From Lathyrus oleraceus (lineage: Eukaryota > Streptophyta > Magnoliopsida > Fabales > Fabaceae): a DNA stretch of 64,000 nucleotides. Shown one piece after another: positions 1 to 8,274 of the stretch; within the stretch, counting starts at the first letter, position 1; each line of letters starts with the position of its first letter. Below the pieces are notes generated by a model that had not been told where the DNA came from, searched no databases, and was given only the letters and a program-made list of their open reading frames with translations. Location: NCBI RefSeq assembly GCF_024323335.1, contig NC_066579.1, positions 251,155,575 through 251,219,574 on the forward strand, read 5' to 3'. A program made the position numbers and the translations under genes.

Positions 1-378
1 CGAAGCCATAAACATCAATGAGGTCGCGCCCGAAGCTGTCTTTTCACCTGAGTTTGAGAAGGTCGGGACTTCTATCTCTTCATACAAGCAAGCTGTCGAA
101 GTGGTTAAAGCTGGTGATGCCCAAGGCTGGGGCAAATTTGTGGAGCCAGTCATCAAAGAAGACAAGTTTGGATTGGGGTATGCTCCGGGATCTCAGAAGA
201 ATGAAACCGGTACTCTCTCCAGCGGGGGTTTGGTTTCTCCCCACATCGTCAATGCTGCAGATGAAAACAAGGCTGACAGCGACTGTGACTTAGATAGCTG
301 GATTCGCCCGTGTGTCCCGGGAGAAAAGCTCGACAATTGGTCGTCTGAAAAAACCGTCTGGGTTACTCTACTGAAAGA
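1..378 (+). pseudogene. Ogre-0 protease C-terminal region (exon before the Ogre intron)
   Basis: The second half of this stretch reads open from about 101 to the splice site, with the phrases GDAQGWGKFVEPVIKEDKFG and VWVTLLKE. It aligns by eye with the region after the protease in the other Ogre copy here at 40950-41281 (TDQWGRVIEIAENKNMAGLG ... KNWVTVDIP). In Ogre elements this is the end of the gag-pro part of the polyprotein. The upstream start lies outside the window and the first 100 bases are out of frame. The frame ends at a TGA (380-382) that overlaps the splice donor, so the stop is in the intron. The copy is decayed. Confidence 0.75.
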
Positions 379-656
379 GTGATTTTTATTGTTTTCCTTT
401 ATTACATGCATAATAAAGTCTTACACTTTGCCCAAGGTGTAACGGCTCATTTGTAGGGTCATCCATTTAGTTACATTTCGTAATTATTTTTATCATCAAT
501 AAAGGACGGCTTTTGCAAACAATTTTGTGTTCTCTTTCTTTCAGTTTTTTTTTTACTTTTACAAAAAAAAAAATGGCAATGTTTCTTTTTTCGTTTTTCT
601 TTCTTTCCAAAAAAAAACTCTCATTCTAAGGTAAAGCATGATCCTCCATCATGCAG
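379..656 (+). other. Ogre-0 gag-pro/RT intron
   Basis: A GT at 379-380 and a CAG ending at 656 bracket 278 bases rich in T runs and stop codons. Removing them joins GA and A into a GAA codon and carries the protease frame straight into ADHPDLTTNDTAMAKYDFDN, the usual start of the Ogre RT exon. Splicing at this point is established for Ogre elements. The same phase-2 junction occurs at 41282-41535. Confidence 0.8.
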
Positions 657-1370
657 AGCGGACCACCCGGATCTCACTACTAACGACACTGCTATGGCCA
701 AGTATGACTTCGACAATCCTATATATTAAGTCGAAGAAGGGGTTGAGGAAGATTGTGAATTGCCTGAAGGGTTAGCCAGATTGTTGAAATAGGAGGACCG
801 AGCTATTACACCTTATCAGGAGGTGATTGAGACCGTCAACATCGGTACCGCAGACGACAAGAAAGAGATCAAGATCGGGGCAAGTCTACAGGCCGAGAGG
901 AAAGACCGTTGATCATGTACTTGACTGTGTTAGAAAGGTCAATGGGTTGTGTGCTCGGTCAGCATGACGAGTCAGGTCGAAAAGAGCATGCAATATACTA
1001 CCTTAGCAAAAGTTTACCGACTGTGAACAAAGATACTCATTGCTCGAGAAAACTTGCCGCGCTTTGGCATGGGCTGCTCGCTGACTAAGACAGTATATGT
1101 TGACTCACACGACTCTATTGATATCAAAGATGGATCAAGTCAAGTATATTTTTGAAAAGCCAGCGTTTACCGGAAGGGTTGCTAGGTGGCAAATGATGCT
1201 GACAAAGTATGACATCCAATACCCTTCACAAAAAGCCATCAAAGGAAGTGTCTTGTCAGACTATCTTGCAGAGCAACCGATTGATGATTATCAACCTATG
1301 AGGTTTGACTTTCCTGATGAGGACATCATGTTTCTCAAATCGAAAGATTGAGAGGAACCACTCCCGGAGG
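657..1370 (+). pseudogene. Ogre-0 reverse transcriptase/RNase H, RT core deleted
   Basis: After the intron the frame gives the pre-RT spacer (AKYDFDNPIY, then stop; EIKIGASLQAER at about 895). It then jumps directly to the thumb/RNase H part: RPLIMYLTVLERSMGCVLGQ, KEHAIYYLSKS, LTHTTLLISKMDQVKYIFEK and KAIKGSVLSDYLAEQPIDDY. The fingers and palm, including the YxDD active site, are missing, so an internal deletion lies near 895-905. There are also stops at about 727 and 790 and frame changes around 1010-1090. The copy cannot make reverse transcriptase. Confidence 0.75.
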
Positions 1371-1375
1371 AGGGG

Positions 1376-1755
1376 CCTGACCCTGAATCCAAATGGGTTA
1401 TGATGTTTGATGGGGCGGTCCACGTCAATGGTCGCGGAGTTGGTGTAGTGTTGATCACACCGGAAGGGGGTTCATATGCCATTTGGTGCCAGAATAACTT
1501 TTCCCTGCACCAACAATGAAGCCGAATACGAAGCTTGTATCCTAAGACTTGAGGAAGCCGTCAATATACAGATTAAAACCCTGGATGTATACGGGGATTT
1601 AGCTTTGGTCATCAATCAAACCAACGGGAAATGGTATACACCTCAGGCTCATCTGGCTCCTTACAGAGACTACACGAGAAGATTGTTGACTTTCTTTTGA
1701 AGAAAACCAATTTGCAGATGCTTTGTTTACCTTGACTTTGATGATTAAGGTGCTA
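1376..1755 (+). pseudogene. Ogre-0 second (archaeal-type) RNase H domain
   Basis: WVMMFDGAVHVNGRGVGVVL is followed, after a frame change near 1476, by TNNEAEYEACILRLEEAVNI, LDVYGDLALVINQ and DYTRRLL. This is the additional RNase H found in Tat/Ogre-lineage Ty3/gypsy elements. The first acidic residue (FDGA), the glutamate in TNNEAEYEA and the aspartate in YGDLALV are still present. The frameshift makes it nonfunctional. Confidence 0.7.
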
Positions 1756-2041
1756 TACTGGAACTACGTACCCAGAATTGACGTATCTCAGTCAGAGACG
1801 AATGAAGAAAGCATTTGGTCAGAAAGTGCGCCCTTGGGGGTATCAAGTCGGTGAATTGGCACTCAAAAGATTTCTTCCTCCCAACACAGATCACAGGGGC
1901 AAATGGACACCGAACTATGAGGGTCCGTACGTGGTTAAAAGGATTTTCTATGGCTGAGCTTTGATGCTAACAACCATGGATGGCGAAGGATTCCCGTCCC
2001 CTATTAACTCAGACGCAGTTAAAAAAATACTTCGCATAAAA
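1756..2041 (+). pseudogene. Ogre-0 integrase C-terminal remnant
   Basis: After the second RNase H the sequence passes to the C-terminal tail of an Ogre integrase: VGELALKRFLPPNTDHRGKW, TPNYEGPYVVKRIF, then LTTMDGEGFPSPINSDAVKK. The zinc finger and DDE catalytic core, about 1 kb, are missing, so there is a second internal deletion at roughly 1750-1800. A stop follows KRIFYG. The neighbours (RNase H before, 3'UTR after) are in normal Ogre order. Confidence 0.75.
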
Positions 2042-2817
2042 TAGACCCGCTGGACAGTAAAAAGAATAGTCCGGGCAAAAAAAGGGCATCCCGACGAACC
2101 AAAAAAAAAGAATAAAGAGGTTCGGGCAAAAATTAGGGATATAAAAAAAGAGTACACCCGGTGAGTCGAAAAACCCAAAAGGGCGGCTCAGGCAAAAATG
2201 GGTATCCTGGTGGATTGAAAACCCGAAAAGGGGGCGATCCAGGCAAAAGTTAGGGAATAAGCGAATGACTGTGATCTGAGTTCATCAGTGTTATATCACC
2301 GTTTCATTCAATCCGGCAATCTTCGAAGGTTAAAGATCGACTAATCATCCACTTCAGAAAGCAAGATGAGCAGAGTGTCTTGAGGACATACGAGCCATAG
2401 CAGAGTCGCAACTCGGTGGGACCCCGTATCCCCATTGCCATTAGGATAGTTCTCTTTTTATAGCGATCACCTCTTTTCAGGGATCAGCTTCCTGATACCC
2501 TCGCCTATTCCTGGCACAAATTTTCTCCCCAGTAAGGGTCGAATAATTCAGTTACAGAGCCTCTTTATTTTTCATTTATCAGTTTGTTTGCAAAAATGTC
2601 CGAATTTTCGATAAAACATATTGCATATGAACATAATGGTGGCTTTTTGCAGATGATTTGCACAGGAAAACATTTAAAATTGCTTTGAATGTGCTTAATC
2701 CCGGACGGTGAATTCAAACCGAGTAATTCCCCCGAGGCATACGTGTGTTTTTGGTTGCAGGTCACAGGAACCGGATGCCAAGTCATGAATCCTCATCCCC
2801 AAGCGGTTGACAAAGTC

Positions 2818-3265
2818 TCTCCTCAGCAGAGCATGTTCCCCAGCAGAGTTGATAGTATCCAGACTATATATCCCCAGCGGAGTTGACAGTGTCAGATTGT
2901 ATCTTCCTAGCAACAGCGGAGTGGTTGCATAACCAACAGATGAGAGGGTGGTGTTCCTAGTGTTCATCTCATTCCCCAGCAGATTATTTTTAACAGATCT
3001 GTTAATCCCCAGCTTGAGGGCGATTAGCAAGTTCATATCCCCAACAAAGGTCGTTTCTACGACATTTCCCCAGGAAGTGTTTTCCCCACAGACTCTCCTC
3101 ACAGAGCCTCGCCGAACAAAGTTTCCATAGTTGATACTCCCCCCGCAAGGTCAACTTTTCAAGCAGCCAATTTATTTTTGGTGGCTCATTGGTCCCGGCA
3201 GACAGATCATTCCCCACAGAGCATTCAAGGATTGATACAGCGATCTGTTCCCTACCGGAGTTTGC
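2818..3265 (+). repeat. Dispersed CCCCAGCAGAG motif array
   Basis: Clear copies are CCCCAGCAGAGTTGA (2838-2852), CCCCAGCGGAGTTGA (2872-2886) and CCCCAGCAGA (2974-2983). Weaker ones lie near 2822, 3006, 3065 and 3210. The motif is the reverse complement of the 3' part of an Ogre primer binding site (compare 49002-49018). Spacing is irregular, about 30-100 bases. Confidence 0.6.
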
Positions 3266-3397
3266 TTCCCCAAGCAAATTTCTTTTTACTCCATGCATAA
3301 CATTTGCATTTGCATGCATATCATATCAAGCATACACATAAGCTGATAAACAGGTTCTTCCAAGCAGACTGAAGAATTACTTTACAACCAAGGTCAT

Positions 3398-4350
3398 GAG
3401 ATCCAGCCAGAGGATCAAGCGTGAGTGATCCAGCCTGAGGGTCGTTTTGAAGATTCATCCTGAGAATCGTTTTCCAGTGATCCAGCCTGAGGGTCATTTC
3501 GAAGATTCAGCTTGAGAATCGTTTTCCAGTAATCTAGCCTGAGGGTCATTTCGAAGATTCAGCCTGAGAATCGTTTTCCAGTGATCCGGCCTGAGGTTCA
3601 TTTTGAAGATTCAGCCTGAGAATCGTGTTCCAGTGTTCCAGCCTGAGGGTCATTTCGAAGATTCAGCCTGAGAACCGTGTTCCAGTGTTCCAGCCTGAGG
3701 GTCATTTCGAAGATTCAGCCTGAGAATCGTGTTCCAGTAAGTCAGCCTAAGGCTCAATTTGAAGATTCCCCAGTGAAGTCGCCTACAAGCTTTATTTCCC
3801 CAGCAAGCCCAAGTCTAATTGAGGAGTCGTTACAACATGTTCTAGCCCGAAGAATATGTACGAAGCCCAAAAGTGGAATATTCTCGAAGCTGCATATCTA
3901 ATATGAAGGTTGGGTGTAGATTCCAAAAGAGGGTCAACCAACGCATGCCTCAGATGCGGGATCCTAATGATGGGAATTTATCATCAAAACAATCCAGATC
4001 TAGCCAGAAGATCGAAGTAGATTCAGCCAGAGAATCGAAACAAAGGAGATCTAGCCAGAAGATCGAAGTCAGGTCTAGCCCGAAGACCGAAAATAGATTC
4101 AGCCAGAGAATCGAAACAATTCAGATCTAGCCAGAAGATCAAAGTAGATTCAGCCGGAGAATCAAAGGAAATAGATTAAGCCAGAGAATCGAAACAATCC
4201 AGATCTAGCCAGAAGATCGAAAAAGATCTAGCCAGAAGATCAAAATCGTATCCAGCCCGAGGATCAAAATTAATATCCAACCAGAGGATTAAATTGAGTA
4301 TAGGTTCAGCCAGAGGATCGAAACTCCAGATTAAGCCAGAGGATCGGAAG
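3398..4350 (+). repeat. Tandem mini-hairpin array, loop AGCC(T/A)GA
   Basis: Dozens of units share a 7-base centre AGCCTGA or AGCCAGA flanked by 5-base arms that pair: GATCC/GGATC (3400-3416), GATTC/GAATC (many), GATCT/AGATC (3997-4013 and others) and GGTCT/AGACC (about 4072-4088). The first half alternates G-rich and T-rich arms. The second half (from about 3990) uses the CCAGA centre. Confidence 0.85.
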
Positions 4351-4496
4351 AAAAATAAACAACGCGGTGTATTTCCGCGTTTTTGTGGTGTTCTCGGAGC
4401 AAAAAAATTTCGGTCTGTCTTTGGTATTCAATCACAGCTCACCCCGTTTGTCTGATAAGCTGTTCGCTTTCATCCTACTCGGGTTAGCTGATGATT

Positions 4497-4509
4497 GAAT
4501 AGGGGCAGC
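4497..4509 (+). other. Ogre-0 polypurine tract
   Basis: GAATAGGGGCAGC lies directly before the LTR start TGTAACACC. It matches the tract of the other Ogre copies here (AAATAGGGGCAAC at 42635; reverse strand at 23104). Confidence 0.8.
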
Positions 4510-4610
4510 TGTAACACCCCAAAATTTGCCCCCCTCATTCATGCATTCATTTAGCATTTCATATTGCATTTCATCATGTCAATCAGAATTAGATCCAAAA
4601 AAAATAATAA

Positions 4611-4641
<31 letters not shown>

Positions 4642-6147
4642 TAATAATAAAATAAATAAAATATAATAGAAAAAACTTGGACTTGGACCTCTCTCATTTG
4701 AGCCCACAAAGCCATGAAAATCAGGTTATAAAAGAGGGAGATCAGGCAGAAAAAGGAAGAGAAGCAAAATACTCAGAGGTTTCCTTGAAACAAAACCCTG
4801 GACAAAACCTGGAGAGGAACCTGACAGAGAACTCAGAGCAACCCCCATCTCACGCAAACCCTAACATTTCAACCGGTCTCTCCCATCAGGTTTGCCTCAT
4901 TCCCATAATTTTATGCTCTTAATTTGGATCATCTGAATGTATGAGGTATGATGGATGAATTTCATTATGTTTTTGCCCACGGGATTAATTATGCATGAAT
5001 GGGTGAAACCTATGCCTTGAATGTTTAATCACATGATTTCTGAAATGTATGCCACAGGGTTTGAGGTTTCTGAAACCATACTATTATCCATGAAAAAAAT
5101 GCTTATCGTGTTTCACTAACCCTTTTGTTGAGTTTTTGTGAGGGCTCACAGACTCTTGCAGAGATGGTTTGCGTGGTTTTCCCACTTTATTTGTGGGATA
5201 CCCCCTGGAGGTTCATTCCAATTACCTGTACTGACTCACCTTTCTTTGATGGCATTAGCTTGGGAGATCCCTGGGTTTCTTACTCCTTTAATTGCTGTTA
5301 CTTCGGATCTTTATCCGTGTGGTACTTTTACCTCTTTTCCGCATTTTATCGCTTTTTTAGCTGGAAGACCTCGATAGGAGGCATTTGTTTTCTTTTGTTT
5401 ATTTACTTCTGAGCCCCTTGTTGGCACATTTACTTTATACATGTTTGTTTTGTATGTGTTCGTATCCCTGCAGGTAGCGCGGTTCCTTCGTCGAGGACTG
5501 CCTTTTTGCCCTTGAGCATCCCAAACCCTAACCCTTCATTGATTTTTCTTCTCCCAAAGCAACACGTTAACTCCTTCTACTACAGGCGAGTAAGTCTCCA
5601 AAGGTCGAGCATCCGGTAGATTGCGTAGTGACATCGTTCGTCCAAAACCCAATCCATAACCCCGTAGTTAGCCGAACTATGTTTTTGCTCTGATTCTCAG
5701 GCCAGATGAGATACGTAGGCATAAGACGCGATGTCTTAGTGAGCACAATTACCCAACCCATAGGTCAGCCGGGCTACGAAGACTCTGATTCTCATATTCA
5801 GATGAGATACGTATGCAGTGGATGCGACATCCGTGCGAGTCATTTCCCTTTGACCCTTTTTTTAGTAAATAGTACATTAGATAAACCCACACCCTTTAGA
5901 CAAGAACTACAAAAGTGGATCCCGTAGAGTACTACGGATGCGTAGGGGTGCTAATACCTTCCCTTCGCATAACCGACTCCCGAACCCAAGATTTGGTTGC
6001 GAGACCCCATCTTGTCCTTTCCTTTTTCAGGTTTACTTCGAGCGTTTCCTTTCCCTCCTTTGGGATGAATAACGCACGGTGGCGACTCTTCTGTCATTTT
6101 CTTTCGCCGGTTGTTTTTTCGCGCACTGTATTTTTCAGGTTGCTACA
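4510..6147 (+). repeat. Ogre-0 3' LTR (about 1.64 kb)
   Basis: The LTR starts TGTAACACCCCAAAATTTGC just after the polypurine tract and ends GGTTGCTACA. Its last 75 bases contain GGTGGCGACTCT, as in the other Ogre LTRs. An AT-rich microsatellite lies at about 4597-4665. A diverged duplication of roughly 100 bases at 5670-5845 carries the CTCTGATTCTCA...GAGATACGTA motif twice. The 5-base flank is CTAAG (6148-6152); the matching 5' copy is outside the window. Confidence 0.8.
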
Positions 6148-6419
6148 CTAAGAAGTCAACATAATATCCTTTCCCTAGGATTTGTGCATAAAGACACATA
6201 AATTGATGAGACATGAACAAGCTACTTATATCTTTTTGAGGCATGATGAACATAAACAAGACATTACAAAGGTTTAGATAACACCACAAGAGATAGAACA
6301 TGAACAAATATGAGATACATGTTCAACATTATGGAAGTTTATGAAGGAAATACTTGAATGAAATGATAAACAATTACAAGACATGGATATAACATAACAA
6401 ATTTGGATAGAATGCAAGT
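6148..6419. other. Gene-free spacer between Ogre-0 and Tekay-A
   Basis: This AT-rich sequence has no coding pattern. It is continuous with 14582-17380 if the inserted Tekay-A element is removed. Confidence 0.6.
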
Positions 6420-8232
6420 TGTAACACCCTTCTACCCAAACGGCATATTTAAATATATTATCAGAGTACAACATGTAGAAGAGTTTACATTTCTTTCAAC
6501 ATAACAATTATCGCATCACAACATAAAACATGTTATTTATTTTATTAAAACTTCGCAGCGGACAACAACATTAATATTATCATTCATCATATAACAATTC
6601 ATAATAATGGTTCAACATTATCTCAACAAAACATCTCAACATGTTAGTCATCATAAACAACGTAAATAATAATCAATTATCTATCGAATCCCATAACCCC
6701 GGTGTCACATGACCAGAGCATTTGACTCGACTCTGTAGAATAACTCTACACTTATTCTTCAAACCTCGACAATAGCTACTCTTCTTTATCTGCACATTGC
6801 TCATCATAGATGAACATAAACACATGCAGAAGGGGTGAGAATTACATTATTAAATAATAATATAACGACAGAAATATAAACATAAATATGCCAACTTAGC
6901 TCATCATAATCATTATTATCAACATACTCATGAACATCAACAAACAACATATCAAATGCAATGCACACACCCATGCATGACTCAACACGACTCGGTATAC
7001 CCATTTTGTGACCAACTACAGGATCACCACTCCCGGATTCATCACCATAGAATCCGAGTTCCCCGCAAGGAACCAAGCCTCTCAACAAGCCCGGAGTCAA
7101 CAACATCATTGGAACTCAGTCCGTTCATCACTAGGCATCGGCCTTTCATGAATGCATGCACACGAAGCATGCATCATAATCAACATAGCAACAACAGCAT
7201 CATATCGTCATGTTATCATCATCATTAACACATTCTATCACAAAAGCATATCACATCGTGCCACATAATCAAACACAGTATTAGCACACTCTACTAATAT
7301 CTATACCACTCAAAGCAACGGGAAATGATCCCTCGTATACCATGCATCAGCTAAGTTACCTCGCTCAGCCTAAACAACAAAAACTGCACCACAACAGCCC
7401 AGGAAAGACCACAAGTCTGCCCATACGCGTATTGCCTATGCCCATACGCGTATTGCCCACGCCTGACCAAATCCATACGCGTATTGCCCATGTCCATACG
7501 CGTATGCTACGCGTATCACATTCCCATACGCGTACCAACAGAGACCAAAACACGTTCAAAACATCATCTTCCTCATCCATACGCGTATTGCCTAGCGCCA
7601 TACGCGTACCAGCCATCTCTTACGCGTATTGCCTAGTGCCATACGCGTATGACCAGAAACCAGATTTCCAGATCTGCAATGGCTCCCTCTGCTACGAGAT
7701 CTATCCAAATTCATCCCTCCACAGTCCAAATTTCACACAAAATCACTCATATCATCTAATACAATAGTCCCCTATTCGATTTCACAAATCCTAACATCAT
7801 CGCATATAATTTCTACGAATTCCTTCGATTAAAATCCTAATTTCGTTCATCCAATATTTCACCATTTTCAGCATATTATTGTTTAATAAGGTTCAGACCC
7901 CTTACCTCTTTGGATTGAAGGAAGTTCTGAGCAATCTTTGGCCTTTTTCCTCTTTCTTCTCTTTCTCTTCAGCGTTTCCCCCTTTCTCTGACTCTGAGGC
8001 AAAATACGTGAAAACACTCTGAGTTCTCCCTTTGGCCTCTTATCAAATTTCCACTTTTACCCTTCCACTCTTCATATTCCATTTATTTTATTATTTAATT
8101 ATTATTAAAATAAATAACACCTATAATAATAATAATAATAATAATTCCCAATAATTCAACTTTATTTAATTAAATTAATAAAATAATATTAACTCAATTA
8201 AATAATTCTCTTATTTTAATCGGGGTGTTATA
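6420..8232 (-). repeat. Tekay-A 3' LTR (left copy)
   Basis: It begins TGTAACACCCTTCTACCC on + and ends CGGGGTGTTATA, where the partner has GTTACA. Length is 1813 bases. It contains a cluster of TACGCGTA palindromes (7424-7649), a CTCTTT-rich and AT-rich segment, and a strong splice-donor-like GAGGTAAGG on the - strand near 7905. Open frames inside it are chance readings. Confidence 0.9.
7424..7649. repeat. Cluster of ten TACGCGTA palindromes
   Basis: Ten copies of the 8-base palindrome TACGCGTA lie within 226 bases, most embedded in CCATACGCGTATTGCC. An identical cluster lies in the partner LTR at 13765-13990. The CGCG core resembles the CGCG box bound by CAMTA factors; that is an inference. 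Confidence 0.9.
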
Positions 8233-8244
8233 ACTCTCCCCCAC
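8233..8244 (-). other. Tekay-A polypurine tract
   Basis: On the - strand GTGGGGGAGAGT directly precedes the 3' LTR. The same tract is found in Tekay-B at 25799-25810. Confidence 0.85.
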
Positions 8245-8274
8245 TAAAAGAGTTTTCGTCCTCGAAAACATACC

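Larger units (their letters stand above)
2042..4496 (+). other. Ogre-0 3' untranslated region
   Basis: This non-coding stretch runs from the end of pol to the polypurine tract. It begins with purine-rich, lysine-like reading (GGGCAAAAA and AAACCCGAAAAGG repeats, 2080-2260). An array of TCCCCAGC(A/G)GAG-like motifs follows (about 2818-3265), then a long array of 17-base hairpin repeats (3398-4350). Long 3'UTRs with variable tandem repeats are established for Tat/Ogre elements and are a known source of satellites. Confidence 0.7.

Noticed and set aside
4597..4665. AAT/AATA microsatellite as a scaffold attachment or regulatory site
   Set aside because: Simple AT-rich repeat inside an LTR; no support beyond composition.
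7342..7767. 141-codon frame, repeated at 13683-14108
   Set aside because: It lies in the Tekay-A LTRs and owes its openness to the TACGCGTA repeats; duplicated only because the LTR is.
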